Source: Candidatus Aerophobota bacterium (GTDB lineage Bacteria; Aerophobota; Aerophobia; Aerophobales; Aerophobaceae). From it: a DNA stretch of 33,278 nt. The position numbers and the translations under genes are program-made. The stretch covers positions 1 through 33,278 of the forward strand of contig DAOVGF010000065.1 in the NCBI GenBank assembly GCA_030672545.1, given 5' to 3'. Position 1 is the stretch's first letter, and every line of letters starts with the position of its first letter. Below the pieces are notes generated by a model. That model saw only the letters and a program-made list of their open reading frames with translations, made no database searches and was not told where the DNA came from. Positions 1-8,533 of the stretch are shown piece after piece.

Positions 1-9
1 TCGGGTCTG

Positions 10-35
10 CCAAATTGCTCCGCTCCGCAATTTGG
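10..35. repeat. Palindrome CCAAATTGC-N8-GCAATTTGG, part of an attC-like or other palindromic region
   Basis: Arms 10-18 and 27-35 are perfect reverse complements; followed at 63-69 by GTTATAC (GTATAAC on the minus strand). Confidence 0.6.
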
Positions 36-116
36 GTGAGCGTAGCGAATCGCATACACCACGTTATACGGTACTGCTGGCATCCCCTTTCAATCTCCAC
101 AAACCTTTTATGCTGT

Positions 117-134
117 GTTATATGAAGTGGCGGT
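117..134. repeat. Left inverted repeat flanking the R-M cassette (GTTATATGAAGTGGCGGT)
   Basis: Reverse complement matches 3237-3254 (ACCGCCACTCCATATAAC) at 17/18 positions. Confidence 0.85.
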
Positions 135-141
135 TTGATCT

Positions 142-2241
142 TTACATCATTTTGTCTATTTCTATTAATGATTCAACCTCTTCTATAACTTTCTTCCAGA
201 CCTTCAAAAGTTCTTTACGCATAGATATAATCTTTCCAATTTCATTAGATATTTGCTTCTGAACTTCTTTTGGTGGAAGCAGCACAAGCACCTTTGATAA
301 ACCTTCTATAGAAATTGCAGGAATAGCATGACCCGTCATGAGACGTCTAACCTGCCGCAAAAAATATTCTGCACGAAGGTATGATAGAAGGAAAAGCGGT
401 TCTACGCTATGAATATTACGGAGTACAACAAAACCATTAGAGCAGATTGCTCCATCCTCATCTTCGGTAATCAGTGCGGTTGCATGCCTGTATGTGCCAG
501 TGCTTGCTCCAGATATAGCTGTGATAATGTCGCCCGTCCGTACACGATAAGTTGCCCTTGATGGGGCATCATATGGTTTAATTACCTGCTGAGAAACCAC
601 TTGCATTGTACGCGCGTCAACATCAGAAATGGCGATATATCTTATTTCATTATTGGAGGTCGAACGGAAATCGTCAGTTTCTTTGAGAATATCTGCCAAT
701 TCGCCAAGGGGTTTTGCTCCATTTACTTGCAACATTTCAAGAAGCTTTCTATCTTCTGGTCTATAATGTTCTACGTCCAGACGCGTATTTAACGATTTCT
801 CAGAAACTGTGTAAATTCTCTCCTTATTTATTTCAAGTCCGTTATTTTTGAACCTGTTGTATTCAGAAACAATCTCCTCTATATCAGTATGAATAATAGG
901 TAGTCCTGATTTTGCTCTTACCAGTTTGCCATCGTGAGTTTTCTTGTAAATAGGTTTCCCTTTTACATCATAGCCAATCTTTTGTATTTGAGCCATGAAT
1001 ACTTTTTCTGAATCGGCAGGCAGTTTTTGCAAAAAGAGTAGAGAGGTCTTGATTCCCGTGCCATAGGGTATGAAAGCTTCCTGTGGAATTGACACAACAC
1101 CTAACACTTTAGTTTGGGAACGAATCCAGGACCTAATATGGCTATTGGTAATGTTTTGAAGTAAGCCATCTGGTAAGACAATTGCTATACGTCCACCTGG
1201 GCGAAGTAGCTTTAAACACTTCTCAATAAACAGAATTTCTGGTGTTTGTCCTGCGAGAACATTTCTCGTCACCTCCCAGTCACCATTTTGGGTTTTATTC
1301 CATTTACGAGCGAACAGATAGTTCTTTAGAATTTTTTGCTCTTTCATTTTACCTTTGCTGCCAAATGGTGGATTGGTGAGAACAACATCAAAAACATTAT
1401 TAAATTGCTCATTCTCTAACAGAGCATTTGTACAAATAATCTCTGTACCCACACCGCCTTCAAATACAAGGCGGACCGTTGCAGATAAAGCTACATCGGG
1501 ATTAAAATCAATTCCATAAATTTGCTCACGAATATAGTGCGTCTTACTAATATTGGGATTACTTCGGCAAACGTACGAGATGGTTTGAATGAGGAAGCCG
1601 CCACTTCCACAAGCAGGGTCAATTACCTTCTCATTTGGCCTTGGGACTATCATTTCAACAGCCAATCTCACAATAGGATGAGGTGTGAAAAACTCACCAC
1701 GATCACCACGTTGATGTCGATAGACAAATGCCTGGAAGGCTTCTCCCTTAATATCAGCAGGTGTTTGGGTAAGATTCATATACTGTAATCGCCCAACAAT
1801 ATAGGCCAATGTGAGAGGTTTAAGCTTTATCGAGTCGTCCGAGAATAAAGAAGGATATTTGTTTCGTACTGTATCAAATAGTTTGTTAACACGAACTTCA
1901 AAACTACTGAGTCTATTTGCAAGCATGCTTCTATATTCGCTTGAAGTAATACCAAATTGTAAGCCGACCTTTGTGGTATTCTGTTCATCGTAAAGTTTTA
2001 TCAAAAGTAGTTTTACAATTTCGTGAAATATCTTATCCTTAAGTAGACCTTCGTTAGCATAAACGTAATTGTGGCATTCATCAAATATAGCAGAGAGATT
2101 GTGAGCAGGACGCAATTCTTTACTCCGAGGCAAGTTTTCAGGAAGAAAACTTGCCTCGGAGTAAAGAAGTTGCTGTTCTCTAATTTTCCATTTTTGCGGG
2201 ACAGGAAATATATATTTGTGCTTTCTAGTCTTTTTCTTCAT
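142..2241 (-). CDS. N6-adenine DNA methylase (type I HsdM-like) with C-terminal single HsdS-like target-recognition domain
   Basis: Motif I region VIDPACGSGGFL, motif IV DVVLTNPPFGSKG, GEFFTPHPIVRLAVEMI typical of N6_Mtase; C-terminus IRYIAISDVD...RVRTGDIITAISGASTG...LLPPKEVQKQISNEIGKI typical of HsdS TRD/conserved regions. Confidence 0.9.
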   Translation of the reverse strand: MKKKTRKHKYIFPVPQKWKIREQQLLYSEASFLPENLPRSKELRPAHNLSAIFDECHNYVYANEGLLKDKIFHEIVKLLLIKLYDEQNTTKVGLQFGITSSEYRSMLANRLSSFEVRVNKLFDTVRNKYPSLFSDDSIKLKPLTLAYIVGRLQYMNLTQTPADIKGEAFQAFVYRHQRGDRGEFFTPHPIVRLAVEMIVPRPNEKVIDPACGSGGFLIQTISYVCRSNPNISKTHYIREQIYGIDFNPDVALSATVRLVFEGGVGTEIICTNALLENEQFNNVFDVVLTNPPFGSKGKMKEQKILKNYLFARKWNKTQNGDWEVTRNVLAGQTPEILFIEKCLKLLRPGGRIAIVLPDGLLQNITNSHIRSWIRSQTKVLGVVSIPQEAFIPYGTGIKTSLLFLQKLPADSEKVFMAQIQKIGYDVKGKPIYKKTHDGKLVRAKSGLPIIHTDIEEIVSEYNRFKNNGLEINKERIYTVSEKSLNTRLDVEHYRPEDRKLLEMLQVNGAKPLGELADILKETDDFRSTSNNEIRYIAISDVDARTMQVVSQQVIKPYDAPSRATYRVRTGDIITAISGASTGTYRHATALITEDEDGAICSNGFVVLRNIHSVEPLFLLSYLRAEYFLRQVRRLMTGHAIPAISIEGLSKVLVLLPPKEVQKQISNEIGKIISMRKELLKVWKKVIEEVESLIEIDKMM
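2116..2168. repeat. Perfect inverted repeat with 24-bp arms and 5-nt loop inside the methylase ORF
   Basis: TTCTTTACTCCGAGGCAAGTTTTC (2116-2139) aggaa GAAAACTTGCCTCGGAGTAAAGAA (2145-2168). Confidence 0.95.
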
Positions 2242-2244
2242 AGT

Positions 2245-3138
2245 TCAATCCTCGTCTTCATTTGCTATCATGTACCTGTTATCAACTTGCATGTCATCCT
2301 CGTTGACGGCATCTTGCGGGTTTGATGTGTCACAAACCTCGTTCAAGTCTTCATACCAATCGTCAGCAATGTGCAAAGTTCCTTTCCCTTGCTCATCAAT
2401 AAAAACAAAACCCATGACATAGTTCTGTTGAAGATGGTTTGGGTCATCTCCAGATGATTCGAGATTTTGGGGGTTGGCAAATAGAAATTTGTGTTGTGGA
2501 TACCGAAGAACAATATCAATAGCGATAACATTGAACTCGTCTTTGCGTGGAGTTGCCTGCGTCCGTTCACTCACCCCGGATCTACCTGAAACAAAGTGCG
2601 TTTCTAAGACTTTTACTTTTGACATAACATAATTCAAACGCTCTTCAATCATATCATTGATTTGGTCCCGTGTGTAACCACGCAATCTATGAATAGCTTT
2701 CGCCTTCTCAGTTTTGCGCTTGGACACATATTTCTGGACTTCTTCGTACTCGTAAAGATTGCAAGAATACTCGTTCTGGAATTTAGGCAGATTTTTATGA
2801 ATCCAATTAATTACTTGTTGCTCAATATTTTGCTTACGATTTATCCATGGAATTTTGTCAGCATGAGTGATGAAAAAATTTTTAAGGTTTCCGAAATTAT
2901 AAAGCCTATGCCATTTTTCTGAATTAGATTTTACTCCCTTTGACTCTATTACATACCAATAAGAAGTGTCAGATTTTCTGAAATAAAAATCGCCATGATG
3001 TTGGAGGTGCTTTTTACCCTCCCATTTCTCTCTGATTCTTTTTACTTCAAAGTTGTATTCTTCTTCCAGCTTCTTCTTCAACAAAAGTTCAGTTATGGAA
3101 CCACTAACATAGCCTTGAGCATTAGGACTAAGTTTCAA
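2245..3138 (-). CDS. Putative restriction endonuclease partner with PD-(D/E)XK-like signature
   Basis: GDFYFRKSDTSYWYVIESKG fits D-(x)n-ExK; 3-nt spacing to the methylase start indicates cotranscription. ORF-track start is TTG and the frame stays open upstream. Confidence 0.6.
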   Translation of the reverse strand: MKLSPNAQGYVSGSITELLLKKKLEEEYNFEVKRIREKWEGKKHLQHHGDFYFRKSDTSYWYVIESKGVKSNSEKWHRLYNFGNLKNFFITHADKIPWINRKQNIEQQVINWIHKNLPKFQNEYSCNLYEYEEVQKYVSKRKTEKAKAIHRLRGYTRDQINDMIEERLNYVMSKVKVLETHFVSGRSGVSERTQATPRKDEFNVIAIDIVLRYPQHKFLFANPQNLESSGDDPNHLQQNYVMGFVFIDEQGKGTLHIADDWYEDLNEVCDTSNPQDAVNEDDMQVDNRYMIANEDED

Positions 3139-3236
3139 TGCTTCAAGAAATATTTCCAGTGTCGTTTTGAATACCTGCTCGACAAACCTTTTTATCTTCT
3201 CATAAATATTTATGTGAATTCCCCTTTAAATTTGAT

Positions 3237-3254
3237 ACCGCCACTCCATATAAC
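3237..3254. repeat. Right inverted repeat flanking the R-M cassette
   Basis: ACCGCCACTCCATATAAC; reverse complement of 117-134 with one mismatch. Confidence 0.85.
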
Positions 3255-3599
3255 TCAAAATAACCGAACTACTTCGTTTATGCTCCCAAATTGGACTGTC
3301 TTGCATGAGTTCCTTTTTCTTGCGAAATTTCTTTACATTATCTCCAATCATATTTGTCCGTGAGATTCTTTCCATATTCTCATAGCATAATCAGAATAAC
3401 ATTCTTTGACATCCACTATTATACTAAATCCAGGATAATTTACAATTAAATTTAGTTAGTCTTTGATACCAATCTAAAAGGGTGGGCAAATTTTATTTTT
3501 TCTTCCTGCTTCACCCAAGAAGGGAAAGTAGACTTGGAGTGCAGACAACGGAAGACAGCTGAAGCCTAGTCGGAGCTACCTTGAAAAGCGTGAGAGAAG

Positions 3600-4535
3600 C
3601 TATGAAGATGCTTTATTAAGAAAACTTGCTACTTCCCTTTCAGTGGGCATTGAGGGTGCTGTTCCCACTTTGGTGACTGAGAGAGCCGCCACTGCATTAG
3701 CAAATCGCACCGCTTCTACTAAGTCATCATCTCTACCCAGAGCAAAAGCCAGCCCTCCGTTGAAAGCATCCCCGGCCCCGGTAGTATCAACCACTCTTAC
3801 TTTTTGGCCCGGAATGTGTTGAAATTTTTCCGAAGTTACTATTAAAGCCCCCTCGCTCCCCAGAGTAAAAACTACCGTTTCAACACCCTGCTTGAAAAGC
3901 TGCTCAGATGCTTTTCTAATTGAGCTCTGATTAGTTATCTCCATCCCAGTTAAAAGAGAAGCCTCGCTTTGATTGGGAGTTAATACATCCACACATTCCA
4001 GAATTGCCGGGGAGAGAACCTGAGCAGGCGCCGGATTCAATATAGTAGTAACCTGATTATCCTTGGCTATTCTCAAAGCTCTTTCTACCGATTCAGTAGG
4101 AATTTCCAGTTGAGTTAAGAGAACATCTGCCTCTCTAATAGCTTTGGTAGCCTTCCTCACCATACTCTTAGTTAGAGAAAAATTAGCTCCAGGAGCTACC
4201 ACAATCATATTTTCGCCTTGTTCATCTACTACAATTAGAGCCGCACCTGTATGTATTGTGCTATCTCTAACCACAAAACTGATATCAACCCCTTCTTTCC
4301 TCAAGTTGCTCAGAGCCAGGTCACCAAAAACATCTTCCCCCACGCAGCTAACCATGAAAACCCGGCTTCCTAGTCGAGCGGCAGCTACAGCCTGATTAGC
4401 CCCTTTTCCTCCCGGCCCCATCTGGAAAGGTCCCCCCAGGATAGTCTCTCCGGCCTGCGGTATTCTCGGGCTCCGCGCCATAAGATCCGTATTAAAACTC
4501 CCCACCACCGTTATTACCGGATTTCTTCTCTCCAT
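3600..4535 (-). CDS. rbsK: Ribokinase (PfkB family)
   Basis: VVGSFNTDLMARSPRIPQAGETILGGPFQMGPGGKGANQAVAAARLG and DTTGAGDAFNGGLAFAL signatures. Confidence 0.9.
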   Translation of the reverse strand: MERRNPVITVVGSFNTDLMARSPRIPQAGETILGGPFQMGPGGKGANQAVAAARLGSRVFMVSCVGEDVFGDLALSNLRKEGVDISFVVRDSTIHTGAALIVVDEQGENMIVVAPGANFSLTKSMVRKATKAIREADVLLTQLEIPTESVERALRIAKDNQVTTILNPAPAQVLSPAILECVDVLTPNQSEASLLTGMEITNQSSIRKASEQLFKQGVETVVFTLGSEGALIVTSEKFQHIPGQKVRVVDTTGAGDAFNGGLAFALGRDDDLVEAVRFANAVAALSVTKVGTAPSMPTEREVASFLNKASS

Positions 4536-4687
4536 TTTCAGATTCTCCTACAACTTCATCATTTTTTTTCAGTCCAAAAAACCATTCTTAAACAACAACC
4601 ACAGAGAAAGGGTAAACCCATGCCAACGAGAACAACCTGATCTCCAAATACAATATTACCCGGAAACAGGAAAATTGCAAATTACCA

Positions 4688-4709
4688 TGAACGGGGTCTG
4701 AACGGGGTC
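4688..4709. repeat. Tandem 11-bp direct repeat TGAACGGGGTC x2
   Basis: 4688-4698 and 4699-4709 identical. Confidence 0.8.
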
Positions 4710-4730
4710 AGGTCTCAACATTTGACATTA

Positions 4731-4761
4731 GTAGGGACAGACCACATAGGTCTGGTCCTAC
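4731..4761. repeat. Imperfect palindrome GTAGGGACAGACC-ACATA-GGTCTGGTCCTAC
   Basis: 13-bp arms with 2 mismatches and a 5-nt loop. Confidence 0.75.
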
Positions 4762-4770
4762 GCGGATTGT

Positions 4771-4872
4771 AATGAACGAGAGAAACCAAACAAACTACAA
4801 GAACCAAAGGAACAGTTTCAATGGAAAGAACGAGAGGAACCAGAGGAACGGAATGAACCAAATGAACCAAAA
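4771..4872. repeat. Degenerate purine/A-rich short-period repeat array (GAACNANA / GAACCAAA units)
   Basis: Repeated GAACGAGAGaAACCA, GAACCAAAGGAAC, GAACGAGAGGAACCAGAGGAACGGAATGAACCAAATGAACCAA in a non-coding interval. Confidence 0.7.
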
Positions 4873-4888
4873 TATGCCGAGTGCCATT

Positions 4889-4916
4889 TGACAAATTTAT
4901 CATTTATGCTAAATTA
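4889..4916 (+). promoter_or_regulatory. Predicted sigma-70 promoter for secD-secF-murG-murC
   Basis: TTGACA (4889-4894), 16-nt spacer, TAAATT (4911-4916), upstream of the ATG at 4990. Confidence 0.6.
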
Positions 4917-4989
4917 GCGCCAAGATTGGCTGACTCTTAAAGACGAGCTTTCGAAGTCAATAGTAATCGTACCGGTTAAGGAGAGTGGA

Positions 4990-6291
4990 ATGCTTCAGTA
5001 CAGTAAATGGGTGTTAGTTTTTATTTTGGCGTTGGTGGCTGTCTCAGTCTGGGCGATTTACCCTTTGCAAAAAAAGATAAAGTTAGGATTAGACTTAAAA
5101 GGAGGAGTTCATTTAGTTCTTGAGGCAGATACCAGCCAGATTCCGGAGTCTGAGGATGTTAAATACGCTGTAGATACAGCTATTGAAATTATTAGAAACA
5201 GAATTGATCAGTATGGAGTGGTGGAACCTAGCATAACTCACCAAGGGGAAAAAAGAATCGTGGTTGACCTACCCGGAGTTGAGGATCCTCAAGGAGCAGT
5301 GGAACTTATTGGAAAAACAGCTCTTCTGGAATTCAAATTAGTGGACGAAAAGGGAGACGTAAGTAAAGCTCTGGAGGGAGATATTCCCCTGGATGATGAA
5401 ATACTTTACCAGTACCGGGAGGGGAAGTCTTCACCTTATCTCATCAAGAAAGAAACCTTACTTACCGGAAGTACCATAAAAGATGCCCGGGTAGAAATAA
5501 ATCAATGGGGACAACCCTATGTTGCCCTGGAGTTCAACTCAGAAGGAGCCAAAAAATTTGAGGAGATTACAGGAAGACATATTGGAGAAAGACTGGCTAT
5601 TATCCTTGATAATGCTATCCAATCTGCTCCGGTGATTAAAACTCGCATACCGGGAGGTAAAGCCGTAATTGAGGGAAACTTTACTATGGATGAAGCCAGC
5701 AAGTTGAGAATAGTTCTCAAGAGTGGTGCTCTTCCTATTCCTTTTAGCATTATACAAAACACCACCGTTGGTCCTTCGCTGGGTCGGGATTCCATTCAAA
5801 AGGGACTTCTTTCGGGAATAATTGGCCTTCTGGTGGTGCTGGTATTTATGGGACTTTACTACAAAAAAGCTGGTTTGATTGCTGACTTAGCTTTGCTTCT
5901 CAACTTACTTTTCATATTGGCTGCTCTGGTTGCTCTGAAAGCAACCCTTACTCTTCCCGGAATAGCCGGAATTATCCTGATCATCGGGATGAGTATCGAC
6001 GCTAATGTGATCATCTTTGAAAGAATCAGGGAAGAATTGGAGAAGGAAAGGGCACCTCGGTCTGCTTTAGATGCTGGGTACAACAAGGCCTTGAGGACTA
6101 TCCTGGACGCCAATATCACCACTTTGATTACCGCCCTCATTTTGTTTCAATTTGGCAGTGGTCCCATCAAGGGATTTGCCACTACTCTTTCTATTGGCAT
6201 ACTGGCCAGTTTGTTTACCGCCATAGTAGTTACCCGGGTGATTTTCAACCTTCTGCTGGCAGGACGACCAACTAAAACCTTAAGTATCTAA
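4990..6291 (+). CDS. secD: Protein translocase subunit SecD
   Basis: LGLDLKGGVHLVLEAD, GIAGIILIIGMSIDANVIIFERIREEL; RBS AAGGAGAG upstream. Confidence 0.95.
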   Translation: MLQYSKWVLVFILALVAVSVWAIYPLQKKIKLGLDLKGGVHLVLEADTSQIPESEDVKYAVDTAIEIIRNRIDQYGVVEPSITHQGEKRIVVDLPGVEDPQGAVELIGKTALLEFKLVDEKGDVSKALEGDIPLDDEILYQYREGKSSPYLIKKETLLTGSTIKDARVEINQWGQPYVALEFNSEGAKKFEEITGRHIGERLAIILDNAIQSAPVIKTRIPGGKAVIEGNFTMDEASKLRIVLKSGALPIPFSIIQNTTVGPSLGRDSIQKGLLSGIIGLLVVLVFMGLYYKKAGLIADLALLLNLLFILAALVALKATLTLPGIAGIILIIGMSIDANVIIFERIREELEKERAPRSALDAGYNKALRTILDANITTLITALILFQFGSGPIKGFATTLSIGILASLFTAIVVTRVIFNLLLAGRPTKTLSI

Positions 6292-6305
6292 AAAAAGAGG
6301 ATGAA

Positions 6306-7427
6306 ATGAAGCTTTTTAGGAAAACTAATATTGATTTTATCGGGAAAAGAAAAATTGCCTTAACCATCTCAGTAATTGTGTTAGCTGTAGGAATAATCTC
6401 TTTGGTAATGAAAGGAGGACCACGATTAGGCTTGGATTTCACCGGAGGAGTTGAAGTTCATTTACAATTTGAAAAGTCTCTTTCGATTACCCAGGTAAGA
6501 GCAGGATTATCTTCTATTGGTTTGCAGCAGGCAATCATTCAAAAGTACGGAAAAACTACGGATAACCTCGTCCTCATTCGCTACCGGGTTGAGCAAATAG
6601 CCGAGGAAGCTGCTTCGCAAATTATCAACCTTCGGGAAAAGACGGGTAAACTTACCAGTCTAGAAGAATTAAAACAGCTTCCCGCCCTAGAAAGAATAGG
6701 CTATGAAAATCTGATAGGCTTATTTACCGTTGACCCGACTGATAAAGAAAGGATAAATCTCAATCAAATAGATCAGAAGTCCTTAACTGCTCGAATTCGG
6801 GGAATCACTCACTTAAAAGCCGCCGCTGAGATTGAAAAAGCAGTGAAGGCAGAAGTGGGAGAGGGTAATCCCTTCCAGATCATCAGCCTAGATATAATCG
6901 GGCCTAAAGTGAGTAAAGAACTACAAAAAAGTGCTGTCTTAGCCGTAATTTTTGCTTTAATCGGGATGCTCATTTATATTTCCTGGCGCTTTGAATTCAC
7001 CTTTGCCATAGGTGCGGTAATTGCTTTGGTTCACGATGTGGCTATCAGCGTAGGAGCTCTCTCGCTGGGTAATTTTGAGTTCACCCTCCCAGTCATTGCT
7101 GCTCTTATGACTATAATTGGCTACTCTTTAAACGACACCATTGTCGTCTATGATAGAATTCGAGAGAATACGAAGACTTTCCGAAAACGGAAAATGTCTT
7201 ACAGGGACGTCATTAACCTGGGTATCAATCAATCACTATCCCGAACTGTAATTACCTCACTGACTACCTTTATCGTTGTCTTAGCTCTGTTCGTCTGGGG
7301 TGGTCCGGTTATTCATGGCTTTGCCTTTGCCCTTTTGATAGGAGTTATCGTGGGAACTTATTCCTCCAGTTTTGTAGCTGCACCAGTAGTTTATCAGTGG
7401 GCCCAAATAAGGACTACCAAAAAATGA
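6306..7427 (+). CDS. secF: Protein translocase subunit SecF
   Basis: GLDFTGGVEVHLQF, SLNDTIVVYDRIREN; directly downstream of secD. Confidence 0.95.
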   Translation: MKLFRKTNIDFIGKRKIALTISVIVLAVGIISLVMKGGPRLGLDFTGGVEVHLQFEKSLSITQVRAGLSSIGLQQAIIQKYGKTTDNLVLIRYRVEQIAEEAASQIINLREKTGKLTSLEELKQLPALERIGYENLIGLFTVDPTDKERINLNQIDQKSLTARIRGITHLKAAAEIEKAVKAEVGEGNPFQIISLDIIGPKVSKELQKSAVLAVIFALIGMLIYISWRFEFTFAIGAVIALVHDVAISVGALSLGNFEFTLPVIAALMTIIGYSLNDTIVVYDRIRENTKTFRKRKMSYRDVINLGINQSLSRTVITSLTTFIVVLALFVWGGPVIHGFAFALLIGVIVGTYSSSFVAAPVVYQWAQIRTTKK

Positions 7428-8533
7428 GAGTTTTAGTGGCTGCCGGAGGAACCGGTGGACACCTTTACCCCGCCTTAGCTCTCGCCAATTACCTGAAAAA
7501 AGAACATTTGGCTCAAGAGATTATTTGGATTGGTGGAAAGCGATTTCTGGAAAAGGAAATTGTTACCAGTTCCGGGTTTAAATTCTTAGAAATAAATACC
7601 CGCAGTTGCCCTCGAGGCTTTTCCTGGAAATGGCCTTTTTTTCTTTGGAACCTGGCGATCTCGCTGAAACAATGTTTTTTCATTTTCTTAAGATCCAGGC
7701 CTCAGGTAGTCGTCGGAATGGGTAGTTTCCACTCTTATCCGGTGATAATTATTTCCTTCCTGCTGGGGATACCCAGCCTGATATGCGAACAGAACCTTAT
7801 TCCCTCGCTCACCAATCGGACTTTAGCCCGGCGAGCTACCGCTATTGCTATTAGTTTTCCTCAAACAAAAAAGTACTTCGCTCCCCTTCTGTATCCCAAA
7901 ATAAGAACTGTGGGTAACCCGGTAAGGAAAGAAATCCTGACCACTAAAAGAAAGGAAGCCTCGATTAAATTAAATATGAATGAAAATAGATTTACCCTTC
8001 TTTTTTTAGGTGGAAGTCAAGGAGCTGATTTTCTAAATCAAATGGGAATTAAGGTACTTCAACTTCTTGACCGAGAGGAAATTTTCCCTCAAATTCAAAG
8101 TATTTTCATCGTGGGAATACAAAGCAAAGAATTAGCTCTCCATCCTCCTCTCTTGCAAAGAATCAAACTGTTAATCTTACCTTATTCTTCTAAAATTCAA
8201 TATGTCTATGCTATGTCTGATTTAGTTATCTCTCGAAGTGGGGCCACCACTTTAGCTGAAATCACTGCCTGCGGTCTACCATCCATCCTTATCCCCTATC
8301 CCTACGCCACCGAAAATCACCAGTGGAAAAATGCTCAAATACTGGAGAAAAAGGGAGCCGCTCGGCTAATTGCCCAGAGTGAGCTTAAGGCAAAAAGATT
8401 AAAAAAACTGATCCTTGATTTAATCAATAATAAAGGGATTTTAAGAGAAATGAGCAAAAAGAGCCGCCAATTGGGTAAAAGAGATTCCACAGAACAGATG
8501 GCCAAACTCCTTATCAGCCTGAGGAAAAACTAA
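7424..8533 (+). CDS. murG: UDP-N-acetylglucosamine--N-acetylmuramyl-(pentapeptide) pyrophosphoryl-undecaprenol GlcNAc transferase MurG
   Basis: MRVLVAAGGTGGHLYPALALA; SRSGATTLAEITACGLPSILIPYPYATENHQ. Start chosen at 7424 (ATGA overlap with secF stop) rather than 7397. Confidence 0.93.
   Translation: MRVLVAAGGTGGHLYPALALANYLKKEHLAQEIIWIGGKRFLEKEIVTSSGFKFLEINTRSCPRGFSWKWPFFLWNLAISLKQCFFIFLRSRPQVVVGMGSFHSYPVIIISFLLGIPSLICEQNLIPSLTNRTLARRATAIAISFPQTKKYFAPLLYPKIRTVGNPVRKEILTTKRKEASIKLNMNENRFTLLFLGGSQGADFLNQMGIKVLQLLDREEIFPQIQSIFIVGIQSKELALHPPLLQRIKLLILPYSSKIQYVYAMSDLVISRSGATTLAEITACGLPSILIPYPYATENHQWKNAQILEKKGAARLIAQSELKAKRLKKLILDLINNKGILREMSKKSRQLGKRDSTEQMAKLLISLRKN

Noticed and set aside
2995-3363. 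122-aa plus-strand ORF spanning the right inverted repeat
   Set aside because: Mostly antisense to the R-M partner gene; Phe/Leu-rich with no recognisable domain.
4715-4903. 62-aa minus-strand ORF (MINLSNGTRHILVHLVHSVPLVPLVLS...)
   Set aside because: Low-complexity translation of the A-rich repeat array and hairpin; overlaps the predicted secD promoter.
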